64,000 bases of DNA. It comes from Verrucomicrobiota bacterium (GTDB lineage Bacteria > Verrucomicrobiota > Verrucomicrobiia > Opitutales > UBA953). Made by a program: the position numbers and the translations under genes. Positions 19,245 through 29,051 of this stretch are shown one piece after another; positions within the stretch are counted from its first letter, which is position 1, and each line of letters starts with the position of its first letter. Under the pieces are notes generated by a model. It made no database searches. It was not told where the DNA came from and saw only the letters and a program-made list of their open reading frames with translations. Location of the stretch: positions 44,171-108,170 of the forward strand of contig VHDL01000008.1 of NCBI GenBank assembly GCA_016871415.1, in the 5' to 3' direction.

Positions 19245-19928
19245 TCACTCGAGCGAGAAAAGGACCCCGCCCACGCGGGTGATACGGATCAGGGCTCCCG
19301 ACTGGCCGGCGGCGGTGGCCGCGGCGTTGGCCTCGTTGGCGCCTTCGGCGGTCGTGCCGTCGGCCGAGACGGAGACCGGAATGCCCTTATAGAGGCAGGT
19401 GAGCTTGGAGTAGAACTTGATCAGCTCCTCCTTGGAGCTCACGACCATTTCGACGGTCTTCGCGTGGGTCGTGTTGGGGTAGGTCTTCACCACGACGCCC
19501 GCGGTCGTCTCCGTGGCCATGTTGTTGACCTTGGATTCGATGGCTGAGAGCGGGCCGGGGATGGCCAGCCTCGTGGCCGCGGCCGGATCGAGTCCGCGGT
19601 TGACGGAGTTCGCCGCGCTGGCGCGGTTCGCCCGGTCGGCGACGTACGCGGTGCTGGTCGGGCGCGAGGCGTAGAGGCGCAGCTGCTGGTTGGAGCCTCG
19701 CATGTCGATGACGACTTCCGCGACGATGAGCGGCCCCGTGGTGTACTCCTGGAAGGACACGGAAAGGATCGAGTCGGCCTGACCGTAGAAGCTAAGGGCG
19801 GTGCCCTCCACCTGAATGCCGAAGATTGCCTGGTTGGGAATCAGCTTCGTGTGCATCTTGAAGGCACGGGCCTCGGGCGTGAGTCCCAGAAGCATGGCGC
19901 AGGCGGCGAGGAAGGCGGTCTTGTTCAT
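19245..19928 (-). CDS. Secreted protein of unknown function
   Basis: The 227-residue protein has a clear signal peptide (MNKTAFLAACAMLLGLTPEARA). The mature part begins with alternating hydrophobic residues suggesting a beta-rich domain (~25-85). An Ala/Asn-rich middle (~90-130) and a segment TVEMVVSSKEELIKFYSKL (~165-183) follow. It is divergent from the ABCG-like exporter gene, with 48 bases between starts. I do not recognise a family. Confidence 0.7.
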   Translation of the reverse strand: MNKTAFLAACAMLLGLTPEARAFKMHTKLIPNQAIFGIQVEGTALSFYGQADSILSVSFQEYTTGPLIVAEVVIDMRGSNQQLRLYASRPTSTAYVADRANRASAANSVNRGLDPAAATRLAIPGPLSAIESKVNNMATETTAGVVVKTYPNTTHAKTVEMVVSSKEELIKFYSKLTCLYKGIPVSVSADGTTAEGANEANAAATAAGQSGALIRITRVGGVLFSLE

Positions 19929-19976
19929 GGCGTTAATTCTTTACGCAGGGCGGGGGGTAGGCAAGATTCCTCCTCG

Positions 19977-21674
19977 ATGCTGAGCTGCGCCAACCTAACC
20001 GTGAGGGCGGGCGCCGACGGCCCGGTAATCCTGGACGGAGCGACGGCCAAGTTCCTTCCCAAGGGGCTTAATGCCGTGATCGGCCCCTCGGGGTGCGGGA
20101 AAACGACCCTGATGAAGGCCATTCTGGGCATTCTGCCTTCGGAGGGGGAGGCGAGCCTCGCCGGCCGTCCCATCACCTGCACCGAGGATCTGGTGGGCAA
20201 GGTCGGCTTCGCTCCGCAGTTCACGGCCGCCCAGGCGCAGCTGACCGTGAACGAATCCCTGGACTACGCCCTGCGCCTGGCCGTGCCTTCGGCCGCCGAG
20301 CGCAGGCGGCGTCTGGAGTCGGTGCTCAAGGTCACCGGCCTGGCGCCTCACCGCGACAAGCGCGTCTCCTCCCTTTCGGGCGGACAGTTGCGGCGGCTCT
20401 CGCTTGGCATCGAGCTGACCCTCGATCCGCCCTGCATGGTCTGCGACGAAGTCACGTCCGGTCTCGATCCGCAGTCGGAGGACCAGATCCTGGCGTTGCT
20501 CCGCCAGCTCTCCGATGACGGCGGCAAGAGTTTCGTCTGCATCATCCACAACCTCGGCAAACTCTCGCAGTTCGACTGGGTCACCGTGGTCTACCAGGGA
20601 GACGTGGTCTTCCAAGGGTCTCCTTCCGACCTGCTCGCCTATTTCGGAATCCCCGACGGCCTGCGTCTGTATGAAGTGCTGAACGCCGGCACGCTCGACC
20701 ATTGGCGCGAGCGCTGGGCGGCGCATCAGTCGGCGAATCCCGACGCCTACGACGCCGCGGTTTCGTCGGCCGGCGGCTCCCGGGAGGCTCCGGAGCTTCC
20801 CGAGCCCGAAGTGCCCGGCGGCACGTCCCAGTTCGTCACGCTCCTGGCCCGTCGGCTCCGGCTCTTCTTCAGGGACACCGGCTACCTCGGACTGACTTTG
20901 GCCATCACCTTCGGATTTCCGCTGCTGGTCATCATCTTCAACCTGGACGGAGCGTGGGAGGTGCGGAAGATCCCGATGGACCGCAACACGGCCTCAATGG
21001 AGGCCATCCAGCAGGCGGTGGCCGTGCAGGTCTCCAATGCGCAGGTGGCCGGGCTCGCCGCCGGTCTGGTGATGTTCCAGGTGATCCTCCTCACCCTGAT
21101 GGGGGCGAACAACGGCGGCCGCGAGATTTCCGCTGAGCGCGTGCTCTATGAGAAGGAGCGCATGACCGGTCTCAGGCCTTGGGCCTACGCCTTCTCCAAG
21201 GTGACCTACGTCTCGTTGGTCGCGCTGATGCAGGGGCTCTGGATGTGCCTCTTCGTGAAGCTCATCTGCCGCTTCCCCGGACCGTGGTTCGAGCAGGGCG
21301 CCGTGCTCGCCGCGAGCTGCGTCTCGATGTCCGTGGTCTGCCTCGGCTTCTCGGCCATGCTGGCTTCACCCGAGAAGTCATCGCTGCTCTCGATCTACCT
21401 GGTCGGCTTCCAGCTGCCCCTCTCGGGAGTCGTCCTGGCCTTGCCCGAGGCCCTGACCTGGGTCTGCCGGCCCTTCATCAACGCCTACTGGGGCTGGTCC
21501 GGTTACATGAAGGCCATGGGGGGGCATCCGCTCTGGGATGCGTACACCGCCAGTCTGCCCAACCAGAACGCCTACGTCGCCGACACCGCCCTGGGTCTCA
21601 TGGTGCTGCTGGCCCAGGGGCTGGCGGGGGTGTGCCTCGTGGTGGTCGGTTGTCAGCAAAAGCGCTGGAACTGA
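19977..21674 (+). CDS. ABCG-like ABC transporter (ATPase fused to ABC-2 permease)
   Basis: This 565-residue half-transporter has the nucleotide-binding domain first: Walker A GPSGCGKT (36-43), signature LSGGQ (133-137), Walker B MVCDE (154-158) and switch His in IIHNL. It is followed by an ABC-2 type membrane domain with about six hydrophobic helices (~290-560). This NBD-TMD order is that of ABCG/White proteins and of some bacterial exporters. It would act as a homodimer or heterodimer exporting a lipid or hydrophobic compound, but the substrate is unknown. ATG at 19977 begins the NBD directly (MLSCANLTVRAG). Confidence 0.87.
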   Translation: MLSCANLTVRAGADGPVILDGATAKFLPKGLNAVIGPSGCGKTTLMKAILGILPSEGEASLAGRPITCTEDLVGKVGFAPQFTAAQAQLTVNESLDYALRLAVPSAAERRRRLESVLKVTGLAPHRDKRVSSLSGGQLRRLSLGIELTLDPPCMVCDEVTSGLDPQSEDQILALLRQLSDDGGKSFVCIIHNLGKLSQFDWVTVVYQGDVVFQGSPSDLLAYFGIPDGLRLYEVLNAGTLDHWRERWAAHQSANPDAYDAAVSSAGGSREAPELPEPEVPGGTSQFVTLLARRLRLFFRDTGYLGLTLAITFGFPLLVIIFNLDGAWEVRKIPMDRNTASMEAIQQAVAVQVSNAQVAGLAAGLVMFQVILLTLMGANNGGREISAERVLYEKERMTGLRPWAYAFSKVTYVSLVALMQGLWMCLFVKLICRFPGPWFEQGAVLAASCVSMSVVCLGFSAMLASPEKSSLLSIYLVGFQLPLSGVVLALPEALTWVCRPFINAYWGWSGYMKAMGGHPLWDAYTASLPNQNAYVADTALGLMVLLAQGLAGVCLVVVGCQQKRWN

Positions 21675-21714
21675 GGCGGAATCCCGCTAGTATCTTCGGT
21701 GCGGGCCCTATCGC

Positions 21715-22104
21715 ATGTCCAAAATCAACCCTCTCTTCTTCGCGTTGGGCATCCCTGTCCTGGTCATCGTCGTCCTGCTCGCCATCGTGCTGCCCAGGCT
21801 GGCCGGCGGCGGTCAGTTCGGCGACCTGTCGCCTTTCTCACCCGAGGCCTACCGCAAGGACTGGGCCACCCTCCAGGGCAACGCCTACCGTCTGGACTGC
21901 AAGATCGAGCAGCAGCTGGCTTACGTCGAGGGCAAGGGCAGGGTGCTGGCCGTGAAGCCCACCGATGACTCCCGCGGCGGCGGACGCATCCCCATCTTCG
22001 TCCCTGCCGGCTCCGGCGACTCCTTCGAGGTCGGCCAGCGTTTCCGCTGCCGCGTCCGCGTGAGCCAGGATCTCCTCGTCGTCGAGGGGCTCGAACGTTT
22101 CTGA
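21715..22104 (+). CDS. Small membrane-anchored protein, unknown
   Basis: The 129-residue protein has an N-terminal membrane helix (about 8-30, FFALGIPVLVIVVLLAIVLP) and a ~95-residue periplasmic domain. The domain alternates short hydrophobic strands (YRLDCKIEQQLAYV, GRVLAVKP, RIPIFVP, FRCRVRVSQDLLVVEGL), a pattern compatible with an OB-like barrel. It ends five bases before the next gene, so they are likely cotranscribed. No family recognised. Confidence 0.7.
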   Translation: MSKINPLFFALGIPVLVIVVLLAIVLPRLAGGGQFGDLSPFSPEAYRKDWATLQGNAYRLDCKIEQQLAYVEGKGRVLAVKPTDDSRGGGRIPIFVPAGSGDSFEVGQRFRCRVRVSQDLLVVEGLERF

Positions 22105-22109
22105 ATCCC

Positions 22110-24050
22110 ATGCGAACCCTGCTCCTCGCCTTCGGTTGGTGCGTCTCCTTCGCCCTGGGCTTCGCCCAGGCCCCTCCTCCCGGGGCGGCGGTCACGGGCC
22201 CCGGCGGAGGCGATTACAAGAGCTCCACCGTCGAGGGCGGCGCCGACCGGCTCTTCGACGTCAACAGCGACTCGGTCGACATGGAGAACGGATCCATGCA
22301 GTGGAAGGGGAAGACCTTCGCGCTGGGCAACTCCCGCGCCATGCGCGCCCGCTTCGAACGCTACCTCGCCGCGCCGGTCCTAGGCGGCGACGCGGCGCGC
22401 TATGACGAGATCCTCAAGCGCATCCAAAAGCTCCTGTCTCCGGGCGTGATCAACGACGGCAACAACATCGCCAACCAGCAGGAGGCCTTCAACCTGCTCT
22501 TCCAGGCGGCCGAGTTCGAGGTCGACGCCAATAACTGCCTCACCATTGCGGCCCAGGTGCGCAAGGTCTGGCAGATGAGGTATGACTTCCGCGGGCTCGA
22601 GGTGAGCAAGAACCAGCTGGAGGTCATGCGCAGGGTTCAGGAGGGCGTTGTAATCAACCGTGCCGAGAAGCTCGAGATGGCCAACGACGAGCGGTCCGGA
22701 GCCACCACAAACGACGGCAAGGCGATCAACCTCGGCAAGACCGTGAGCGGCACTACGGAACTCCAGTTCCGCACCAAGGACGAGGCCCGTACGCAGGCCA
22801 AGATCCTGGCGAAGGACGCCGAGATGGTCGCCCTCGGGCTCAAGGCCCAGCTGGAGTTCCAGTCCCAGATGGTCGGGTTCATGCTGGCCCGGCGCTACCG
22901 TCACTGCCTCATCTCCTCGGCCTTCTACCGCGTGCTCTTCAAGAGCGGCAACCAGAGCATCAAGGTTGGCGCCAAGGAGGTGAAGGAGTTCTTCCCCGTC
23001 TCCGACTTTATCCCCACGCTGGAGTCGCTCGACACCCTGGCCCGTGAGGCCATCAACGACGTCGCCGTGGGCATGCAGACGGTGGAGGAGCACACCAAGG
23101 CCGGCGAATACTATGCCGCATTCGAGCGTCTCCAGGAGACCTACTTCCTCGGCGAGTTCGAGCCCCCGGTCACGACCTACCCTCAGCAGCGCAAGCGTGA
23201 GATGCTCGAGCTCTGGCGGGACCTGCGCGAGCTTCAGCGTCTCGGGGATGAGCGTGACCTGGCCAACGTCGAAGGCTACGTGAACAAGGTCAAGGGGCGC
23301 GCCAGGGACTTCCCCGGTCAGGCCGTCCTCTCCAAGGTCAACAACGCCATCAACGCCTCCAACATGTCGATCCTGGCCGCCAAGCAGGCCGCCCTATCCG
23401 GCGACACCGCCAAGGTCGAGGCCGCCCTCGAGCGCGCGATCAAGTTCTGGCCGCAGAACCCCGCGGTCAAGGACTTCGCCGACCAAGTCGTCAGCCGTCA
23501 GGACAAGCTCGCCATGATGGTGCCCGAGTTCGACCGCATGGTCGCCGAGGCCCGTTGGCGCGACCTCTACAACAAGAAGCTGGAGTTCGCCCTAGCGCTC
23601 GTTCAGGACAAGGAGCGTTCGGACAAGCTGCGTCAGATCGTGAACCGTGTCGGGGAGCTTGACGCCAACATCCAGAAGGCCGCCGTGCTGGCCTCGCAGG
23701 GCAATCCCTACCTCGCGTGGGACGTCATCATCGAGATCTCCCGCACCGAAGGCGACGACCTGGTGCTGGCTAAGACGCGCTCGGACATCGCGCCGCTGGT
23801 CGCCGACTACGCCCGTCTGATCGGACTGGCTGAGAAACTCGAGAAGGAGGGCGCCCAGGCGGCGGCACTTTCCGCCTGGCTCGCCGCACAGGACCTCAAC
23901 CCCGCCTCGGTCGCCTGCGCCTCCTCGGTCAAGCGCCTCGCCTCCGACGTGGCTTCCGCCGCGCCGGTCAAGTCGGCCTCGCCGACGCCCGCCCCTCCTC
24001 CTTCCGCCGAGGAGGAGGTGCCGGTGCCCCGCAAGGCCAAGGGGGCCTGA
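22110..24050 (+). CDS. Large secreted helical-repeat protein, unknown
   Basis: The 646-residue protein starts with a signal peptide (MRTLLLAFGWCVSFALGFAQA). Most of the mature chain is predicted helical, with TPR-like amphipathic stretches (for example AGEYYAAFERLQETYFLGEF and ASQGNPYLAWDVIIEISRT). A Pro/Ala/Ser-rich tail (~615-640) precedes a basic end. It likely acts in the periplasm as a scaffold. It is coupled to the small anchored protein five bases upstream and lies close to an ABC exporter; a shared envelope function is an inference from order. Confidence 0.75.
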   Translation: MRTLLLAFGWCVSFALGFAQAPPPGAAVTGPGGGDYKSSTVEGGADRLFDVNSDSVDMENGSMQWKGKTFALGNSRAMRARFERYLAAPVLGGDAARYDEILKRIQKLLSPGVINDGNNIANQQEAFNLLFQAAEFEVDANNCLTIAAQVRKVWQMRYDFRGLEVSKNQLEVMRRVQEGVVINRAEKLEMANDERSGATTNDGKAINLGKTVSGTTELQFRTKDEARTQAKILAKDAEMVALGLKAQLEFQSQMVGFMLARRYRHCLISSAFYRVLFKSGNQSIKVGAKEVKEFFPVSDFIPTLESLDTLAREAINDVAVGMQTVEEHTKAGEYYAAFERLQETYFLGEFEPPVTTYPQQRKREMLELWRDLRELQRLGDERDLANVEGYVNKVKGRARDFPGQAVLSKVNNAINASNMSILAAKQAALSGDTAKVEAALERAIKFWPQNPAVKDFADQVVSRQDKLAMMVPEFDRMVAEARWRDLYNKKLEFALALVQDKERSDKLRQIVNRVGELDANIQKAAVLASQGNPYLAWDVIIEISRTEGDDLVLAKTRSDIAPLVADYARLIGLAEKLEKEGAQAAALSAWLAAQDLNPASVACASSVKRLASDVASAAPVKSASPTPAPPPSAEEEVPVPRKAKGA

Positions 24051-24053
24051 GCG

Positions 24054-24848
24054 TCAGCTGATGGTGAGCGGGCGGTCCTCCAGGGGGTCGAAGACGCTCA
24101 CCCTCAGGTCGCCGTGCGATTCGCGCACCTCGCGCATCGCCTCCTCGACGAGGATCGTGCGGTTGCACTCCTTGCTCAGGTGGCCGAGGCAGAGCTCCGT
24201 CGCCCGCCACTCCTTCAGTCCCGTGAGCAGGTCGCGCGCTGCATGGTTGGAGAGGTGACCGTGGCGCCCGCGGATGCGTTGCTTGAGGTGCGGCGGCCGC
24301 TTCGAAAGGTCCAGCATCTCGTCGTCGTAGTTGGATTCCAGCACGAGCACGTCCGCTAGCGCCGCATGGTGACGAACGACATCGGTGACATGTCCGAGGT
24401 CCGTGAGCCAGGTGACGCGGCGCGCCGCGGCTCCGTCCTCCGCCGGGCAGTCCACCGCGAAGCCCACGGGGTCCGCGGCATCGTGCGGTATCGGAATGGA
24501 CGTGATCGTGAGGCCGCGGTAGTCGAAGGAGGCGCCCGTCTCGAAGAGCTGCCAGTCCGGCCGCACCTTGAACGTGGACTGGATGCGGCGCGCCGTCTCC
24601 CGATTGGCGAAGACCTTGAGGGCGGGGTGCCTCCGCAGCAGGGCGGCCAGTCCGACGCAGTGGTCGGCATGCTCGTGTGTGATGAGCACGGCGTCGATGG
24701 CGGCGGAGGCGAGCCCGAGCGACTGGAGCGAGTCTTCGAGCCGCGGACCTTGGAAACCGGCGTCAAGCATCACCCTGGCGCCCCCGGCCTCGATCACTGA
24801 GCAGTTGCCGGAGCTGCTTGTGCCGAGGATGTGGAAGGCAAACGCCAT
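24054..24848 (-). CDS. Metallo-beta-lactamase-fold hydrolase (YycJ/WalJ-like)
   Basis: The 264-residue protein shows the fold's metal motif THEHADH (about 58-64) and an N-terminus (GTSSSGNCSVIEAGGARVML) highly typical of YycJ/WalJ-type nucleases/phosphohydrolases. Later His residues in IPHDAADP, LGHVTD, and GHLSKE complete the dinuclear site. In Firmicutes WalJ is a 5'-3' exonuclease linked to DNA repair; the role here is inferred only. ATG 24848 is chosen, 81 bases from the divergent glgC start. Confidence 0.87.
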   Translation of the reverse strand: MAFAFHILGTSSSGNCSVIEAGGARVMLDAGFQGPRLEDSLQSLGLASAAIDAVLITHEHADHCVGLAALLRRHPALKVFANRETARRIQSTFKVRPDWQLFETGASFDYRGLTITSIPIPHDAADPVGFAVDCPAEDGAAARRVTWLTDLGHVTDVVRHHAALADVLVLESNYDDEMLDLSKRPPHLKQRIRGRHGHLSNHAARDLLTGLKEWRATELCLGHLSKECNRTILVEEAMREVRESHGDLRVSVFDPLEDRPLTIS

Positions 24849-24929
24849 TCTGAAGGCGGATGGAAGCCGTCCGCCGTCGGCCTTCAAGCCGCATCGGCTT
24901 TTCCGCTTGTGAGGTCCGGAGGGCGTGGG

Positions 24930-26240
24930 ATGATGGCTTTGACCATGCCCGCACTGCCCCGAGTCATCAGCATCATCATGGGGGGCGGGCGCGGTTCCCG
25001 CCTCTATCCGCTGACCAAGGACCGTTGCAAGCCGGCCGTCCCCCTCGCTGGCAACTACCGCCTGGTCGACATCCCGATCAGCAACTGCCTCAACTCGGGC
25101 CTCAACCAGATCTTCGTCCTGACGCAGTTCAACACCGCCTCGCTTCACAAGCACATCCAGCAGACCTACAAGTTCGACGGCTTCGGCCGGGGCTTCGTCG
25201 ACATCCTCGCGGCCGAACAGACGGGCGACAAGGAGTCTTGGTATCAGGGAACCGCCGACGCGGTGCGTCAGAATCTGCATCACTACGACCTGAAGGACGA
25301 CGACCTGGTGCTCATCCTCTCCGGCGACCAACTGTACCGTCTCGATTTCGAAGAGCTCGTGAGACAGCACGTCGAATCCGCGTCCGATGTCACCATCGCC
25401 GCCAAGGCGCTGCCTTCCGACCAAGTCTCCACGCTCGGCGTGATGCGCGTCAATCCCGAGCTCCGCATCGTGGAGTTCGCGGAAAAGCCCAAGGACCCCG
25501 CGGTCATCTCGTCGCTCATCCTGACCGGCCCGGCCCGGGCCCGGCTCTCCGACCAGTCCGACCGCGGCTACTGCCTGGCTTCGATGGGCATCTACATGTT
25601 CTCCGGTCGTGTCATGCGCGAAGCTCTCGCCGACCCCGCGCAGACGGACTTCGGCAGGGAGGTCATCCCGGGGCTGCTTTTCACCAAGCGGATGATGGCG
25701 TACGTGTTCGACGGCTACTGGGAGGACATTGGCACGGTCGGCTCCTTCTGGGAGTGCAATCTGTCCCTGACCGACCCGGTGCCCCCCTTCGACTTCTTCG
25801 ACGGTCGTAACCCGGTCTTCACGCACCCGCGGTTCCTTCCGCCCGCCAAGCTCAACGCCGCACGTTCCGTCCGCGTGCTCATGGCGGATGGGGCCATCGT
25901 CGATGACTCCGAGCTCAGCCGCTGCGTCATCGGGGTGCGCTCCGTGGTGCGCGCCGGTTCCCGTCTGGAGAACGTGGTCATGATGGGCGCCGACTTTTTC
26001 GAACGTCCGAGCGACCTGGCGCGCAATCACGGGCTGGGTCGTCCGGACCTCGGCGTCGGTCCCGGCTGCCTCATCCGCAACGCCATCATCGACAAGAACG
26101 CGCGCATCGGCGCCAACTGTCGGCTCGCGCCCACCGGCCTTCCGGAGAAATGGGAGAATGAGTCCCTCTTCGTCTGCGACGGCGTGATCGTCGTCAAGAA
26201 GGGCGCCGTCGTGGCTCCCGGCACGGTGGTCGGCGAATGA
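24930..26240 (+). CDS. glgC: Glucose-1-phosphate adenylyltransferase
   Basis: The 436-residue enzyme makes ADP-glucose for glycogen synthesis. The nucleotidyltransferase signature GGGRGSRLYPLTKDRCKP lies near residue 17, followed by NYRLVDIPISNCLNSG and KFDGFGRGFVDILAAEQT. The C-terminal third is the left-handed beta-helix domain (VIGVRSVVRAGS, NAIIDKNARIGANC). A GGAGG lies about nine bases before the ATGATG at 24930/24933, so the start is one of these. No other glycogen genes are in the window. The stop overlaps the next gene. Confidence 0.95.
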   Translation: MMALTMPALPRVISIIMGGGRGSRLYPLTKDRCKPAVPLAGNYRLVDIPISNCLNSGLNQIFVLTQFNTASLHKHIQQTYKFDGFGRGFVDILAAEQTGDKESWYQGTADAVRQNLHHYDLKDDDLVLILSGDQLYRLDFEELVRQHVESASDVTIAAKALPSDQVSTLGVMRVNPELRIVEFAEKPKDPAVISSLILTGPARARLSDQSDRGYCLASMGIYMFSGRVMREALADPAQTDFGREVIPGLLFTKRMMAYVFDGYWEDIGTVGSFWECNLSLTDPVPPFDFFDGRNPVFTHPRFLPPAKLNAARSVRVLMADGAIVDDSELSRCVIGVRSVVRAGSRLENVVMMGADFFERPSDLARNHGLGRPDLGVGPGCLIRNAIIDKNARIGANCRLAPTGLPEKWENESLFVCDGVIVVKKGAVVAPGTVVGE

Positions 26241-27241
26241 AGGGGTTCGCCTTCACCTACTGGTTCGCCTGGGCCCTGCTCCTCGTCGCGGCCGCGCTGA
26301 CGGGCGTGGCCTCGGTCCCGGACGCTTTTTTCGGCGGTCTGGTTGCGGCCATCCCCGCCGCCGCGCTGCGGCCGGTCCATGTCCGCATCGGCGCACGGTT
26401 CGCCCCCGTCTTCGGCGCCGCGGTCGGATCCGTCTGGGCTTCGCTGATGTTCCTTAAGGTGCGCTGGTTCGGTACGCCGGACAATCTCGCGGCGGCCTCG
26501 TGGATGCTAGGGACGGACATTGCGGTGCATGCCGCCGCTTTCGCCGGCGCTGCTCTTTTCTCCGCATTACAGTCGCGGGGGACGGGCCTGGCCGTCGGAG
26601 CTGGCCTGACGCTGTCCGCGGCCATGTCCGCCATTCCCTACGGCGTCATCGCCGCCATCGACCATCAGGTGGCCGGTCCCGTCGAGGTCCTTTTCCTGGC
26701 TTCGGCGGATGTCCCGGCCGCTGAGGCGCCGGCTCCGCTGGCCGGCGCCACCGCCGTGGCGCTTTCCCCAGACGAGACTTCCTTGCTGAAGGAGTTGTAC
26801 CTGGTGACGGAGGGTCCCGGCGGCGCGGTCGTACAGGATGACCTCAACCGACGATATTGGCCTCTCTGGCGAAAACGTCTCACTTATCCCGGCAATCCCG
26901 GCGGCCCGGTGCGACGTCTCATCGTCCTTGCGCCCGCGCTTCCGCCCGGCGCCCAGACGTGGCAGATACCCGGCGGTTCTGACCCCGCAGATCGCACCGT
27001 CGCACACTTGGGTCCCGATGGTGCGCTGAGGACGCATCCGTTGTCATCCTCACGTCAGTCCGTCCGACTTGACGTGGCCCTGAGCCCCGGCGGCCTCTCC
27101 TTCGACGTGGTCAGGATCTCCCCGGTCGGAGACATGTACGTCACCCTCAACACCGGGCCTCTCCCCTGGACCTTCCCTGCGTCGGTCGAGGAAGCCCCCG
27201 GGGAGAGACGGCCCCGTCCCAAGTTTGACGCAGGTCGCTAG
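26237..27241 (+). CDS. Membrane protein of unknown function
   Basis: The 334-residue protein has about five hydrophobic helices in its first half (~8-165), including FAWALLLVAAALTGVA and VHAAAFAGAALFSALQ. A soluble domain of ~165 residues follows, with a tract of acidic residues and a likely beta-rich part. The ATG overlaps the glgC stop (ATGA), implying coupling. No domain is recognised. It is convergent with the ABC exporter genes, four bases away. Confidence 0.7.
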   Translation: MKGFAFTYWFAWALLLVAAALTGVASVPDAFFGGLVAAIPAAALRPVHVRIGARFAPVFGAAVGSVWASLMFLKVRWFGTPDNLAAASWMLGTDIAVHAAAFAGAALFSALQSRGTGLAVGAGLTLSAAMSAIPYGVIAAIDHQVAGPVEVLFLASADVPAAEAPAPLAGATAVALSPDETSLLKELYLVTEGPGGAVVQDDLNRRYWPLWRKRLTYPGNPGGPVRRLIVLAPALPPGAQTWQIPGGSDPADRTVAHLGPDGALRTHPLSSSRQSVRLDVALSPGGLSFDVVRISPVGDMYVTLNTGPLPWTFPASVEEAPGERRPRPKFDAGR

Positions 27242-27245
27242 CGCC

Positions 27246-29051
27246 TCAGAGGGTCGAGCTGAGGAAGTCCCGGTGCAGCCGGGCGTAATGCCCGTCCATC
27301 GCGAGCAGTTCTGCGTGCGTGCCGCATTCCGCCAGCCTCCCGACCGCCAGCACCAGCACCTGGTCGGCCTTGCGGATCGTGCTGAGGCGGTGGGCCACGA
27401 CGAAGCAGGTCCGGCCGCGCATCAGATGCGCCAGCGCCACCTGGAGCCTTGATTCCGTGATCGTGTCGACCGCGCTGGTGGCCTCGTCCAGCACCAGGAT
27501 GCGGGGGTCGGCGGCCAGCGCTCGGGCGAACGCCACCAACTGCTGCTGGCCCAGCGAGAGTCCGCGGCCCTTTTCCGACACCTGCGTGTGGATGCCGTCC
27601 GGCAGCGACTCGATGAGGTCGAGGCAGTCCAGGTCTCGGAACGCCTGCCGTACGTCCTCGTCGGTGGCCTCGGGGCGGACCGAGCGGACGTTCTCCGCGA
27701 CCGTTCCGGCGAAGAGGAAGTTCTGTTGGAAGACGAATCCCGTCTGGGTGCGCAGGGAGCGTTGGGTGACCTCCGTCAGGTCAACTCCGTCGACCAGCAC
27801 CGCGCCCGAGTCGGGCAGCTGGAACTTGGCCAGCAGTCCGATGACCGTGGACTTGCCCGATCCCGTGTGGCCGACCAGCGCGACGACCTGTCCCGGTTCG
27901 GCCCGGAACGAAAGCCCGTGCAGCACTGGTCGTCCCGGCTGGTAGGAGAAGGTGACGTCCCTGAACTCCACCTCGCCCCGGAGACGGGGGCAGGGCCGGG
28001 CTTCGGGCGCGTCCTCCCACGCCGGGGGCGTGTCGAGCGTGCGGAAGTAGCGCTCGGCTCCCGCCATGGCGAGCGTCGCCTCTGACAGCTGGGTCCCGAT
28101 GATGGTGATCGGCGCGAAGAACAGGTCGGCCAGGAAGAAGAACGTCACCAGGTCGAAGAGCTGCGTGCCTCCGCCCGTGAGGATGGCGTACCCGCCCACG
28201 CCGACGAGCGCGGCCAGGAAGGCGTTGGCGTTGAATTCGAGCAGCGGGAGGTAGAGCGCGCTGAGGCTGGCCGTCGCGACGACGTTGCCAGCGAGCGTGC
28301 GCACCAGCCGGGTGAAGATGCCGGCGTTCGTCTCCTCGCGGGCGAACCCCTGCGTGACGCGGATACCCTGCACCGTCTCGGCCAGGGCGGAGGTCACGCG
28401 CGAGAAGCTCTCCTGCTGGACCCGCGAGGCGTGCAGGATCCGCCCGCGGAAGAAGGCGTGCACGCCCAGCAGGCAAGGCACGATGGCGAGCAGCACCAGG
28501 AACAGGCGGGAGTCCGCCATCAGCATGAGCGCTGCCGCGCAGAGCATCTGGCCCGCCGAGACGACCGTGATGAAGAAGTTGTTCTGGATGCCGTTGCGCA
28601 TCGCCTCGATGTCGGAGATCATGCGGCTGATCAGGCTACCGTGCCGGCGGGCGTGGAAGAAGGACAGCGGCTGGGTCAGCAGGCGCCGCATCAGCCGGTC
28701 CCTCAGGTCCCTCAGCACCATCTCGCCAATCTGATGGGCGAGTCGGATGCGCCAGTAGAGGCCGACGTCCGCGATGATGACCGCCGTGATGAAGACCGCT
28801 GACCATGCCAAGGTGCCCGTCAGGTCATCCGCCGCGAGCGGACCCCGGATGATGGCGCCCACCCCCCAGGCGAGGCAGGGAAGGGCGGCGGCGCGGAAGG
28901 CGCAGAGCAGGAGCAGGGCGTTGCGCTGCGCGGCGTGCGGCGCGGTGAAGGCGAGCAGCCGGGTGACGGTCGACCAGCGCAGGGGCATCCGGTCTGGCTC
29001 CTCCTCGTCGGGCCGGACCCGCCGCACCGCAATCTCGAGGTCGTGCCTCAT
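27246..29051 (-). CDS. ABC exporter subunit B (consensus catalytic Glu, altered signature)
   Basis: The 601-residue protein has a six-helix ABC_membrane domain (~35-330) and an ATPase domain: Walker A GHTGSGKS (394-401), Q-loop VFQQN, signature LSLGQ (498-502) and Walker B VLDE with catalytic Glu at 523. The signature is altered from LSGGQ. It overlaps the preceding exporter gene by four bases (ATGA) and the two differ in complementary ways, so a heterodimeric exporter of the TM287/288 or BmrCD kind is expected. The substrate is unknown (multidrug or lipid). Confidence 0.9.
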   Translation of the reverse strand: MRHDLEIAVRRVRPDEEEPDRMPLRWSTVTRLLAFTAPHAAQRNALLLLCAFRAAALPCLAWGVGAIIRGPLAADDLTGTLAWSAVFITAVIIADVGLYWRIRLAHQIGEMVLRDLRDRLMRRLLTQPLSFFHARRHGSLISRMISDIEAMRNGIQNNFFITVVSAGQMLCAAALMLMADSRLFLVLLAIVPCLLGVHAFFRGRILHASRVQQESFSRVTSALAETVQGIRVTQGFAREETNAGIFTRLVRTLAGNVVATASLSALYLPLLEFNANAFLAALVGVGGYAILTGGGTQLFDLVTFFFLADLFFAPITIIGTQLSEATLAMAGAERYFRTLDTPPAWEDAPEARPCPRLRGEVEFRDVTFSYQPGRPVLHGLSFRAEPGQVVALVGHTGSGKSTVIGLLAKFQLPDSGAVLVDGVDLTEVTQRSLRTQTGFVFQQNFLFAGTVAENVRSVRPEATDEDVRQAFRDLDCLDLIESLPDGIHTQVSEKGRGLSLGQQQLVAFARALAADPRILVLDEATSAVDTITESRLQVALAHLMRGRTCFVVAHRLSTIRKADQVLVLAVGRLAECGTHAELLAMDGHYARLHRDFLSSTL

